A DNA stretch of 64,000 nt from the NCBI GenBank assembly GCA_016703525.1, contig JADJBW010000019.1, positions 30,066 through 94,065 of the forward strand. The letters are read 5' to 3'. Of the stretch, positions 25,166 to 33,359 are shown piece by piece. Within the stretch, counting starts at the first letter, position 1. Every line of letters begins with the position of its first letter. A program made the translations under genes and the position numbers. This DNA is from Actinomycetota bacterium. GTDB lineage: Bacteria; Actinomycetota; Acidimicrobiia; Acidimicrobiales; Microtrichaceae. The notes beneath the pieces were generated by a model. That model ran no database searches and had not been told where the DNA came from. It saw only the letters and a program-made list of their open reading frames with translations.

Positions 25166-26799
25166 CCGAGCAGGCCCCCGCTGCGGCGTCGGCGCCGACC
25201 ACCTCGATCGCGCGATCATCCGCCGTGGTCGCGGCCGGCACCGCGCTCAGCCGCATCACCGGGCTGATGCGCGTTGCGGCCCTCGCCTGGGCGATGGGAA
25301 CGGGGCGACTCGCCGACTGGTACAACCTCGCGAACCTCGGCCCCAATGTCATCTACGAGCTGGTGTTGGGTGGCGTGCTCTCGGCCGCACTCGTGCCGCT
25401 GCTAACCGAGTTCCGCAACAACGACGACCCCGAATCCGAATCGATCGTCATGTCCACGACGGTCGTCGGCGCCGGCCTGCTCACGCTGCTCGCGCTCCTG
25501 GGAGCGCGAGGCGGTGAGGCGATCCTCACCGCCATGACCGACCACGTGACCGCGGTCGATCGGGCACGCCTCGACACGCTGTTCTCGCTCATGGCGTTGC
25601 TGTTTCCGCAGATCTTCTTCTACGCCCTGAACACGATGATGACCGCACGGTTGAACGCAGCGCGTGTCTTCGGTCCCGCCGCGTTCACCCCCGTTTTCAC
25701 CAACGTGCTCACCACCGCCGCCGCCATTGCGGCGGGACTGGTGATCGGCGGCGACCGCCGCACGCTCGCCGCCGACCGATTCGACGCCACGGCGGTGCTC
25801 CTGCTGGGCCTGGGCACCACGCTCGGGGTCGCGGCGATGGCCATCCCGCTCGTGCGGCGCTCGGCCATGGCGTCGGGCACGCTGCGCTGGACCCTCAAGG
25901 TGCGCCACCCCGCGTTCACCAAGCTGCGCCGCATGTCGACGTGGACGCTGGGGTACGTGGTCGCCAACCAGATCGCCCTCGTCGTCATCATGGCGACGCT
26001 GAAGGGGCGCGCCGGCGGTGTCACGCAGTACACGCTGGCCTACGCGTTCTTCCAGCTCCCGCACGGCCTGATCGCCGTGTCGGTGATGACGACGATCCTG
26101 CCCGAACTCTCGACCGCAGCGAGTCGCGACGACATGGACGGCTACCGATCCACCTTCCTGACCGGGCTCCGCATGCTGGCGGTGATCCTCACCCCGGCGG
26201 CGTTCGGCTATGTGGTGCTCGCCCACCCCGTGGTGTCGATCCTGCTCGAACGCGGCCAGTTCGGCGCTGCCGACGCGAGCCGAACCGGGACCACGCTGCT
26301 GTGGTTTGCGCTCGGTCTGCCCGGCTTCTCGCTGTACCTCTTTGCGCAGCGGGCGTTCTTCGCCCGCCACGACACCAAGACCCCCTTCATCTTCGGCCTG
26401 GTCCAGAACGGTTCGAACATCGCGCTCGCGGTGATACTCGGCGCCGTCTTCGGGTTCAGCGCACCGGTGCTCGCGGCCGCGTACGCCGTTTCCTACACCG
26501 TGGCCGCTGTGCTCATCATGCGCCGCCTCGGCATCGCGATCGACGGGTTCGGTGCGCAGGCGCGATCCGCCTGGCAGATGCTGACGCGCGTGGGCGTCGC
26601 CGCGCTGGCCATGGCCCTCGTGGTGTTCGGGGCCACCCGCATCGTCGGCAGCGATCACGGCCTCGGCGCGGTCGCCCGTGTGGCGGTCGGGCTGATCGTG
26701 GGTGTCGGCGTGTACGCCGCGCTCTGCACGCGCCTTCACGTCGAGGAATTCCGGCGCGTGAGCCGGCGCCTGACGGCGCGTATTTCGCGTCGGCCGTGA
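25162..26799 (+). CDS. murJ: MurJ/MviN-type lipid II flippase
   Basis: 545 residues from GTG 25162. MurJ moves lipid II across the membrane for peptidoglycan synthesis. About 14 hydrophobic segments are spread along the protein, and family segments include SRITGLMRVAALAWAMG near the N-terminus and FFQLPHGLIAVSVMTTILPE in the middle. The frame is intact. The long cytoplasmic kinase-like tail of mycobacterial MviN is absent. The start overlaps the glycine-zipper gene by 4 bp, which suggests a link between that protein, the AAA+ ATPase and the cell envelope. Confidence 0.93.
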   Translation: MTEQAPAAASAPTTSIARSSAVVAAGTALSRITGLMRVAALAWAMGTGRLADWYNLANLGPNVIYELVLGGVLSAALVPLLTEFRNNDDPESESIVMSTTVVGAGLLTLLALLGARGGEAILTAMTDHVTAVDRARLDTLFSLMALLFPQIFFYALNTMMTARLNAARVFGPAAFTPVFTNVLTTAAAIAAGLVIGGDRRTLAADRFDATAVLLLGLGTTLGVAAMAIPLVRRSAMASGTLRWTLKVRHPAFTKLRRMSTWTLGYVVANQIALVVIMATLKGRAGGVTQYTLAYAFFQLPHGLIAVSVMTTILPELSTAASRDDMDGYRSTFLTGLRMLAVILTPAAFGYVVLAHPVVSILLERGQFGAADASRTGTTLLWFALGLPGFSLYLFAQRAFFARHDTKTPFIFGLVQNGSNIALAVILGAVFGFSAPVLAAAYAVSYTVAAVLIMRRLGIAIDGFGAQARSAWQMLTRVGVAALAMALVVFGATRIVGSDHGLGAVARVAVGLIVGVGVYAALCTRLHVEEFRRVSRRLTARISRRP

Positions 26800-26801
26800 C
26801 G

Positions 26802-26807
26802 TAGGCT
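26802..26807 (+). promoter_or_regulatory. -10 element TAGGCT of pspA, leaderless
   Basis: TAGGCT lies 6 nt before the pspA ATG at 26814, in the short gap after murJ. It would allow pspA to be transcribed separately as a leaderless message. Confidence 0.45.
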
Positions 26808-26813
26808 CGACGC

Positions 26814-27638
26814 ATGTTGACGACCCTGAAGAAGGCCTGGAAGTACCTCGGCGCCAAGCTGTCGAGCATGTTCAACGAGCGTGCAGACCCCAAGATCCAG
26901 CTCGAACAGGCGATCCTTGAGGCGCAGGAACAGCACCGCCGCCTCAAGGAACAGGCGGCGAACGTGATCGCCAACCAGAAGCAGACCGAGATGCAGCTCG
27001 ACAAGAAGCTCGCGGAGCTCGAGAAGGTCTCTGCGAACGCCCGCCAGGCCGTGCTGATGGCCGACGAGGCGAACGCCACCGGCAACGCAGCGAAGACCAC
27101 CGAGTACACGCAGGCGGCCGAGGCCTTCGCCAACCGCCTAATCGCCCTGGAGCGCGAGGTCGAGGGCCTCAAGACGCTCGCGCTGTCGTCCGCTCAGGCG
27201 TCCGACCAGGCCAAGGCGGCCGTCCAGCAGAACAGCGCGGCGCTGCAGGCGAAGCTCGCCGAGAAACAAAAGCTCCTCTCGCAGCTCGATCAGGCGAAGA
27301 TGCAGGAAGAGATGACCAAGGCGCTCGGTTCGCTGTCGGAGACCGTCGGCCAGGAAGTCCCGACCTTCGACGAGATCCGCTCCAAGATCGAGTCGCGCCA
27401 CGCCAAGGCGATCGCGGGGGCCGAGCTCGAAGGCTCGACGGTCGAATCGAAGATGCTCGAGGTGGAGCAGGCGTCGGCCAATGTCGAGGCCCGCGCCCGG
27501 CTCGAGCAGATCCGCTCCCAACTCGGGCTCGGGGCGACCCCAGCAGCGGCACCGGCCGCGACAACCGCACCCGCGGATGCGACGCCCGCCGTGCAGCCCG
27601 CAGCCGACGACGCGGGCACGCCACAGCCGGGCGTCTGA
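26814..27638 (+). CDS. pspA: PspA/IM30-family phage shock protein
   Basis: 274 residues, almost entirely helical coiled coil (about 25-225), with an N-terminal amphipathic stretch and an Ala/Pro/Thr-rich flexible tail. PspA is an ESCRT-III-like protein that polymerises on the inner face of damaged membranes. The sequence DPKIQLEQAILEAQEQHRR and the Gln/Lys/Glu pattern are typical. The other psp genes are not present. Placement after murJ fits an envelope-stress role. Confidence 0.92.
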   Translation: MLTTLKKAWKYLGAKLSSMFNERADPKIQLEQAILEAQEQHRRLKEQAANVIANQKQTEMQLDKKLAELEKVSANARQAVLMADEANATGNAAKTTEYTQAAEAFANRLIALEREVEGLKTLALSSAQASDQAKAAVQQNSAALQAKLAEKQKLLSQLDQAKMQEEMTKALGSLSETVGQEVPTFDEIRSKIESRHAKAIAGAELEGSTVESKMLEVEQASANVEARARLEQIRSQLGLGATPAAAPAATTAPADATPAVQPAADDAGTPQPGV

Positions 27639-27641
27639 TCA

Positions 27642-27658
27642 CCCGGATCACGTCCGGG
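27642..27658. terminator. Small hairpin between convergent pspA and proB
   Basis: CCCGGA/TCCGGG with a 5-nt loop lies in the 24-bp gap between the pspA and proB stops. The stem is short and lacks a T-run; the location is the main support. Confidence 0.4.
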
Positions 27659-27662
27659 CAAC

Positions 27663-28733
27663 TCAGCCCAGGGACGAGAGCACTACCAAGTCGTCGCGGT
27701 GCACCACCACGCCGCGTTCGGTCCCCGAACGGAGATCGGACGCGGCGCATCGCGCCAGGCCTTTGGCCACGACCTCGCCGCGGAGGTCGTGGATCTCGAT
27801 GGCGTCGCCGGCGTCGAAGGTCCCATCGACCGACCGGACTCCCGCCGCGAGCAGCGACGAGTCGCGTTCCAGCGCCGTCCGCGCTCCGTCATCCACAACG
27901 ACCCGTCCACACGGCGCCACGGCGAACGCGATCCACACCTTCCGCGCCGGGAGCCGCCGGTCGCGCGGCCACACGATCGTGCCGACGCCGGGCGTGGACG
28001 CCAACGCGTCGCGAACCACGTCGCTTCGGTGCGACGAGGCGATCACCGTGCGCACGCCCGACCATGCAGCGATCTTCGCTGCGGCGAGCTTGGTGGCCAT
28101 ACCGCCGCTGCCCCGATTCGAACCCGAACCACCCGCGAGCGCCTCGAGTTCGGCGTCGACCACCTGCACGTCCTCGATGAGCGACGCCTCGGCGTCGAGC
28201 CGCGGATCGGCGGTGAGCAGCCCCGGAGCATCGGTGAGCAGCACCAGCGCGTCGGCCCCCACGAGTTGCGCCACGAGCGCCGCGATGCGGTCGTTGTCGC
28301 CAAAGCGGATCTCGTCGTCGGCCACGGCATCGTTCTCGTTCACGATGGGGATCACGTCGAGTTCGAAAAGTCGCTCGAGCGTGGACCGGGCGTGCAGATA
28401 CTGCGCCCGAACCACGAAGTCGAGCGGCGCCAACAGCACCTGCCCCGCGACCACGCCGTGCCGGGCGAACGACTCGTTGTAGGTCGCCATGAGCAACGCC
28501 TGCCCCACCGCGGACACCGCCTGCAGCGTGCGAGCGTCGCGAGGGCGGCGGGTCGCCGTCAGGCCGAGCGCGGGCAGGCCGGCCGCGATCGCGGCCGACG
28601 TCACCAGGACGACGCGATGGCCATCCGCGCGCGCCGCCGCGAGTTCGTCGCACACCTTGTCGATCGCCGCCCGGTCGATGCTCCCGTGATCGTCGGTGAT
28701 CGACGAGGTGCCGACCTTGACGACCGCGATCAC
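27663..28733 (-). CDS. proB: Glutamate 5-kinase
   Basis: 356 residues. ProB phosphorylates glutamate in the first step of proline synthesis. The amino-acid kinase domain shows VVKVGTSSITDD at the start, VTSAAIAAGL, PIVNENDAV and GSGGMATKLAAAKIA; a C-terminal PUA domain (about 275-356) is present, as in the full-length enzyme. The start overlaps the obgE stop by 4 bp, and obgE-proB is a common actinobacterial order. proA is not in the window. Confidence 0.97.
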   Translation of the reverse strand: MIAVVKVGTSSITDDHGSIDRAAIDKVCDELAAARADGHRVVLVTSAAIAAGLPALGLTATRRPRDARTLQAVSAVGQALLMATYNESFARHGVVAGQVLLAPLDFVVRAQYLHARSTLERLFELDVIPIVNENDAVADDEIRFGDNDRIAALVAQLVGADALVLLTDAPGLLTADPRLDAEASLIEDVQVVDAELEALAGGSGSNRGSGGMATKLAAAKIAAWSGVRTVIASSHRSDVVRDALASTPGVGTIVWPRDRRLPARKVWIAFAVAPCGRVVVDDGARTALERDSSLLAAGVRSVDGTFDAGDAIEIHDLRGEVVAKGLARCAASDLRSGTERGVVVHRDDLVVLSSLG

Positions 28734-30007
28734 CGCCGACCTTCATCGGCGAGGGTGATCTGATCCTCGTTCTCGTACTCGAACGACATCGCCGAGATGT
28801 GCACGATGTCGCCGTTGCGCGCGCCCGAGCGCGCCAGCGCTCGATCGACGCCGAGGGCCGTCAGCCGTTCGCGCACGTAGTCGAGTGCATCGGCGTTGGT
28901 GAGGTCGTTGACCGCGACCGCCCGCGCTGCGTCGCGGCCCAGCACCTCGAACGAGCCGTCGTCGTTGCGTTCGATCCGAATGCCCTCGGGCGCCGGCCGG
29001 TGGACCACGTACGCGTCGGGGACCGGCTGCGCCTCGCGTGCACGCTCCACAGCCGAGCGGAGTCGCCCGCCGAGCGCGGGGATGCCGGCTCCGGTCACCG
29101 CCGAGACCTCCCCGCCGGTCCACGACCGCGGAGCGTCGGCAGGCACGAGGTCGGCGCGGGTTCCCACGATCACGCGCTCGCGGTCGAGGAGTTCCGGTCG
29201 GTAGCCGCCCAATTCGTCGAGGAGGACCTCGACCTGACGATCCGGGTCGTGCTCGGTAAGCGGCGAGAGGTCGATCGCGAGCAACAGCACCCGCGCCCGC
29301 TCGATGTGGCGGAGGAACTGGTGGCCGAGCCCGCGGCCTTCCGCCGCGCCTTCCACGAGCCCGGGGATGTCGGCGAGCACCATCTCGAAGCCGTCGTCGA
29401 GGCGCACCACGCCGAGGTTCGGCTCGAGGGTCGTGAACGGATAGTCGGCGATCTTGGGACGAGCGGCGGACATCCGCGAGATCAGGGTCGACTTCCCGAC
29501 GTTCGGGAATCCGACGATCGCGACGTCGGCCATGAGCTTGAGTTCCATCCAGACCCAGCGCTCCTCGCCCACCTCGCCCTGCTCGGCGAAGCCGGGCGCT
29601 CGTCGCCGAGCCGACTGGAAGCGGGTGTTCCCCTTGCCACCCAACCCCCCGTGCGCGGCGAGCCAGCGATCACCGTGATCGACCAGGTCGGCCAGCACCG
29701 TTCCGTCGCGGTCCTTGATGACGGTGCCCTCGGGCACGGTGATCAAGAGGTCGGCACCCGTTGCGCCGTGCTTGCGGTTGCCCGAGCCGTGATTGCCGTT
29801 CGGAGCGGTTCGGTGCGGGTGATCGCGATAGGCCAATAGCGAGGCGACGTTGCGGTCCGCCACCAGCCACACCGAGCCCCCGGAGCCGCCGTCGCCGCCG
29901 TCGGGTCCGCCGCGAGGCGTGTGCGCTTCACGACGGAACGACACGCACCCCGCTCCGCCATTGCCACCCCGAGCGCACAGGGCCGCCTCATCTACGAAAT
30001 TCGACAC
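28730..30007 (-). CDS. obgE: GTPase Obg/CgtA
   Basis: 425 residues from GTG 30007. Obg is an essential GTPase for 50S subunit maturation and stress signalling. The glycine-rich Obg fold (GGNGGAGCVSFRREAH and repeated GG motifs) occupies about 1-157; the G domain has GFPNVGKSTLISR (G1), DIPGLVEGA (G3) and VGTRADL (in the NKxD position, with Thr-Arg for Asn-Lys); and an OCT domain lies at about 345-425. The start is supported by TAGACT six bases upstream. Confidence 0.97.
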   Translation of the reverse strand: MSNFVDEAALCARGGNGGAGCVSFRREAHTPRGGPDGGDGGSGGSVWLVADRNVASLLAYRDHPHRTAPNGNHGSGNRKHGATGADLLITVPEGTVIKDRDGTVLADLVDHGDRWLAAHGGLGGKGNTRFQSARRRAPGFAEQGEVGEERWVWMELKLMADVAIVGFPNVGKSTLISRMSAARPKIADYPFTTLEPNLGVVRLDDGFEMVLADIPGLVEGAAEGRGLGHQFLRHIERARVLLLAIDLSPLTEHDPDRQVEVLLDELGGYRPELLDRERVIVGTRADLVPADAPRSWTGGEVSAVTGAGIPALGGRLRSAVERAREAQPVPDAYVVHRPAPEGIRIERNDDGSFEVLGRDAARAVAVNDLTNADALDYVRERLTALGVDRALARSGARNGDIVHISAMSFEYENEDQITLADEGRR

Positions 30008-30013
30008 CGCGGC

Positions 30014-30019
30014 AGTCTA
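30014..30019 (-). promoter_or_regulatory. -10 element TAGACT of obgE-proB, leaderless
   Basis: On the minus strand TAGACT is followed after 6 nt by the obgE GTG. No ribosome-binding site is seen, so the mRNA is probably leaderless. Confidence 0.5.
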
Positions 30020-30092
30020 CGAGGCATCACGAACGGCCACGATATGGGGACCATCGGGCCGAACGAGCCATCCTCGCTGGGAGATCTGCTCC

Positions 30093-30115
30093 CCGACGGG
30101 GCGGAAACCCGTCGG
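30093..30115 (+). promoter_or_regulatory. Stem-loop before the Tad pseudopilin genes
   Basis: Perfect 8-bp arms CCGACGGG/CCCGTCGG enclose a 7-nt purine-rich loop (GCGGAAA) and end 13 nt before the tadE-like ATG. It could be a leader hairpin in the mRNA or an operator. It does not match the cyclic-di-GMP riboswitch consensus. Function unknown. Confidence 0.35.
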
Positions 30116-30128
30116 TACACATAACGGT

Positions 30129-30728
30129 ATGTGGTTGAGGCGGCGCTATTCGTGGCGATCTGAGCGCGGCGCGACAATTGTCGAGGCCGCGCTTGCGACG
30201 CCGCTGCTCTTCCTCCTGATCACGGCGGTGTTCGAATTCGGGCTCACCATGCGCACCGAGCTCACCGTGGACGCAGCGACCCGCGAGGCCGCCCGCACGC
30301 TGACGACGCTCGGCTCCGCGCCCGACTCCGACTACCGGGCGCTGCGCAAGATCGCCGGTCGACTCGAGGCGGTCACCAACCTGACCGTCACGCGCATCGT
30401 GGTGTTCAACGCATCCACCGCCGGCGACGACTTCGACGCCCCGCTGCTGGCGAGCTGCCTCGGCGGCTCCGTGGCCGGCGTCTGCAACTCCTACTCGCCC
30501 GGAGCGCTCACCGCACAACCCTCGCAGTTCCAATGCGCGGGCGGCGCGCTCGATGCCTCGTGGTGCCCAGCGGGACGCAAGAACGCGCAAACCGATCCGC
30601 CCGACCTCGTCGGCGTCTACATCGTGGCCACCCAGGAGTCCGCGACGTCGATGTTCGGCAGCAACCACGTCGTCTCGTCGCAGATGGTCATGCGCATCGA
30701 ACCGACGGAGCACGACAGTGCGCCGTAG
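30129..30728 (+). CDS. TadE-like pseudopilin, first copy
   Basis: 199 residues. The basic N-terminus RRYSWRSERGATIVEAALA followed by a hydrophobic segment (TPLLFLLITAVFEFGL) is the TadE pattern: prepilin-like leader, Glu at +5 and a membrane helix. The exported part has four spaced Cys (LASCLGG, GVCNSY, FQCAGG and WCPAGR), likely disulfide-bonded. TadE-type proteins assist Flp-type pilus assembly. The next gene has the same Cys plan, so the two are paralogues. No Flp pilin, TadA ATPase or secretin gene is in the window. Confidence 0.8.
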   Translation: MWLRRRYSWRSERGATIVEAALATPLLFLLITAVFEFGLTMRTELTVDAATREAARTLTTLGSAPDSDYRALRKIAGRLEAVTNLTVTRIVVFNASTAGDDFDAPLLASCLGGSVAGVCNSYSPGALTAQPSQFQCAGGALDASWCPAGRKNAQTDPPDLVGVYIVATQESATSMFGSNHVVSSQMVMRIEPTEHDSAP

Positions 30729-30743
30729 CCCGACGCTGCCTGC

Positions 30744-30801
30744 GCGCAGCGCGCCGGCGCGGACCGCTCCGGGCGCAGCGCGCCGGCGCGCAGCGCGCCG
30801 G
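30744..30801. repeat. Three copies of GCGCAGCGCGCCGG
   Basis: The 14-bp unit occurs at 30744-30757, 30773-30786 and 30788-30801, just after the first tadE-like gene and before the conserved start of the second. The unit is itself nearly palindromic. Such sequence is prone to slippage and misreading, which matters for the start of the second gene. Confidence 0.6.
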
Positions 30802-30824
30802 GCCGCAACGGTCGCCGCCGCTCG

Positions 30825-31436
30825 TTGGCGCTGTCGCGCCCGCGTCGCAGCGAACGCGGCGCCGCGCTGACCGAACTGGTGATGGTGCTCCCGCTGCTCT
30901 TCGTGTTGGTGCTCGGCCTGGTGGAGTCCGGCCTGAACTGGCGAACGTCATCGGAACTGGCGACGGCGGTTCGTTCCGGGCTGCGTACAGCGTCCGCGCT
31001 CGGTTCGTCGCCGGCCGCCGATCAGGCGCTCGTCCTCGGGGTCGCCTCGGCGCTCGACGGCGGCTCGACGATCGAGAAGATCGTCGTGTACGACGCGTCG
31101 ACGAGCGCGTCGGTTCCGCCGGCCTGCCTCACCGCCGGCGCGCTCGCTGCAGGCGGGAGCGCTCCTGGAGCCTGCAACGTGTACGGCCCGGCGCAGATTC
31201 AGCAGGTCGTCGCCAACCCGGTGAGCTCGGCGGCGCTGTTCGGCCAGCCCTCGTGCAGCGGAATGCTCGACAAGTTCTGGTGCCCGGCGGACCGCGAGAC
31301 CGTGCAGACCGTCAGCGGCGGTCTCGGCCAGATCGGCCTCTACGTGAAGCTGAATGTCGAGGCCGGGCCGCACTTCGTCCTCAGGCTCACCACCATCACC
31401 GACGACGCACAGATGGCCCTGGAGCCGAAGCAATGA
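30825..31436 (+). CDS. TadE-like pseudopilin, second copy
   Basis: 203 residues from a TTG at 30825. The N-terminus RRSERGAALTELVMVLPLLF again shows the TadE leader and membrane helix, and the exported part repeats the Cys pattern of the first copy, ending in FWCPADRETVQT versus SWCPAGRKNAQT. A GTG at 30718, overlapping the upstream stop, could be the true start if a base is miscalled in the GC-rich repeats between 30744 and 30801. The stop overlaps the following gene by 3 bases. Confidence 0.75.
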   Translation: MALSRPRRSERGAALTELVMVLPLLFVLVLGLVESGLNWRTSSELATAVRSGLRTASALGSSPAADQALVLGVASALDGGSTIEKIVVYDASTSASVPPACLTAGALAAGGSAPGACNVYGPAQIQQVVANPVSSAALFGQPSCSGMLDKFWCPADRETVQTVSGGLGQIGLYVKLNVEAGPHFVLRLTTITDDAQMALEPKQ

Positions 31437-33013
31437 GCCGCACCCACCGACCCCACACCCCCTGGTTCCGGCGCCGCCCGCGCCGGTCCGAACGCGGCTA
31501 CGTGCTCGCCACCGCCGCCATGATCATGGTGCCCCTCCTCGTCGTCGCGGGGTTCGCGACCGATGTCGGTGGCTGGTATCGCGAGGCGGACCGAATGCAG
31601 CGAGCCGCTGACGCCGCGGCCCTTGCGGGCGTGGTGTGGCTCCCGAACATGACGAAGGCCACGAACGTCGCTCGGGAGGTGGCCGCACGCAACGGGTTCG
31701 CCGTGAACGGCCACATCTCGGTCGCCGTCACCCGTATGGCCGAGTCGCAGCTGTCGGTCGAGATCACCGACAGCGATGCGCCGCGGTACTTCTCCGGCCT
31801 GGTGGTCTCGAGCAAGTCGATCACCCGCAACGCCCGGTCGTCGTACCGCAAGCCGATTCCGCTCGGGAGCCCGAAGAACTACATCGGGACGGGTTCGCTG
31901 CTCGGCGCTCCGAACACCGAGGGCTTCTGGGCCGCGGTCAACGGGTGGTGTGCGCCGAAGGAACAGGGCGACGAGTTCTCGGCCGCGTTCATGGGCAACT
32001 GGATGCCGCCGGGCTACATCACCGACGTGTCGTGCCCGGGCGGCACGGTGAACCCGGCATTCCGGCCGAACTACCAGCACTCGTACACGCTCACGCTCCC
32101 CGCCGGACGCACGATGCCGGTGGTCGTCCACATCTACAGCCCCCGGGCCGACCTCGCCTTCCCCGATCCGACGCTCTACGCCCAAACGACCACCACCAAC
32201 TTCCGGGTGCGCGAACCGGACGACACCCCTTTCAACGATGCCGACAACCCGCTGACGTCGTGCGGGGCGCTCCCCAATCCGAAGGTCTTCTCGCCGGTGA
32301 CCCTTGGGATGCCAGCGGGCATGCCCGGCGGCCCACCGGCCGACGAACCCGTTCCCGAGACCCTGCTCGGCGCACCGGGTTGGGTTCGGATCTGTGAGAT
32401 CCCCGCCAGCGCACCCGCCGGGTCGTACTTCATCGACGTCGGCACGTTGGAGGGCGAAGCCGGTTCGGTCGGCTACAACGCCTACTCCATCCTTGCGTCG
32501 TACAACGGCGACGGCGTCACCTGCGACGTCCGCACCGACGGCATGTGTCCCGGGGTGTCGGGCCGCGAACACCTGTCGATGAAGGCCGAGGCCTCGACCC
32601 CCCAGGCCGACCTGTTCCTCGCTTCGGTGAGCGCCGACTACGCCGGCCAGACCCTGGAGGTCGACCTGTTCGACCCCGGCGAGGGCGGCAACTACCTCGA
32701 GATCCTCGATCCCAACGGCGACCCGACCGCCTTCACCTGGCAGAGCGCCGACGGCGACTACTCGGGCGGCCCCACCACGCAGCTCGACGTGAGCGGCTGC
32801 GTCGGCTGGGCGCCCATCGGACCGGGTCGGGCCTCGGCGTGCCGGTTCAACGAGCGCAACGTCATCGTGAGCATCCCCCTGGCAGCGAACTACACGGCGA
32901 CCTACGGAACGAAGACGTGGTGGAAGGTGCGCTATGCCTTCTCGATCGCGGTGACGGACCGAACGACGATCTCCGTGACGGCTCGCGGCGCACCGGTGCA
33001 CCTCACCGAGTAG
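31433..33013 (+). CDS. TadG-like exported protein with a large C-terminal region
   Basis: 526 residues. The basic start RRRPRRSERGYVLATAAM leads to a hydrophobic segment and a TadG-type first domain (VAGFATDVGGWYREADRMQRA, AADAAALAG). The remaining ~400 residues are exported, rich in Gly, Pro and Thr, with beta-type segments and several Cys (ASACRFNERN near the end). The second half could be a binding domain, but no family is recognised. The three genes overlap or nearly touch and form one operon of surface proteins related to Tad pili. Confidence 0.75.
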   Translation: MSRTHRPHTPWFRRRPRRSERGYVLATAAMIMVPLLVVAGFATDVGGWYREADRMQRAADAAALAGVVWLPNMTKATNVAREVAARNGFAVNGHISVAVTRMAESQLSVEITDSDAPRYFSGLVVSSKSITRNARSSYRKPIPLGSPKNYIGTGSLLGAPNTEGFWAAVNGWCAPKEQGDEFSAAFMGNWMPPGYITDVSCPGGTVNPAFRPNYQHSYTLTLPAGRTMPVVVHIYSPRADLAFPDPTLYAQTTTTNFRVREPDDTPFNDADNPLTSCGALPNPKVFSPVTLGMPAGMPGGPPADEPVPETLLGAPGWVRICEIPASAPAGSYFIDVGTLEGEAGSVGYNAYSILASYNGDGVTCDVRTDGMCPGVSGREHLSMKAEASTPQADLFLASVSADYAGQTLEVDLFDPGEGGNYLEILDPNGDPTAFTWQSADGDYSGGPTTQLDVSGCVGWAPIGPGRASACRFNERNVIVSIPLAANYTATYGTKTWWKVRYAFSIAVTDRTTISVTARGAPVHLTE

Positions 33014-33073
33014 GCCCGACCGGCCGAGCCCGCGCAGGTTTCGCTGTCGGTGGGTGCTGTCAGAGTGACGGAC

Positions 33074-33309
33074 ATGAACACCCAGCTCGTTCTCATCGAC
33101 GACTCGCCCGCGACTGGCGGATGGATGAGCACACTCGCGAGATCGGCCGCGCCGGCATCGCCGCGGCACGCGCCGTGTTGCGGAGCTCACGCGCCACGGG
33201 CGACGAACTGGCCGAGGTCACGCTCCTGCCGGCGCCCATCGGCAGTTCGGGCGCCGGCGCAGGCCCGCAGCCGGCCACGGCGCCGCGGCGCCGACGCACC
33301 GCCGCATGA
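33074..33309 (+). CDS. Small conserved-looking basic protein, frame break near the start
   Basis: Reading from ATG 33074 gives MNTQLVLIDDSPA; from about 33115 the likelier continuation is in the next frame (DWRMDEHTREIGRAGIAAAR), ending at 33309 with an Arg-rich tail. Joined, it is about 78 residues. The in-frame alternative is a 62-residue ORF from ATG 33121. Codon use resembles the neighbours. No function is recognised. Confidence 0.4.
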
Positions 33310-33346
33310 GCGGCAACCCGTCGGGCGCGACCCCCGCACCGCTTCG

Positions 33347-33352
33347 TAGAGT
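33347..33352 (+). promoter_or_regulatory. -10 element TAGAGT of the thiolase gene, leaderless
   Basis: TAGAGT lies 7 nt before the ATG at 33360, and this supports that start over one 54 bp upstream. Confidence 0.5.
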
Positions 33353-33359
33353 GCGGTCC

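Noticed and set aside
30008..30128. Cyclic-di-GMP riboswitch before the Tad genes
   Set aside because: Only one stem-loop is present and the conserved riboswitch segments are missing.
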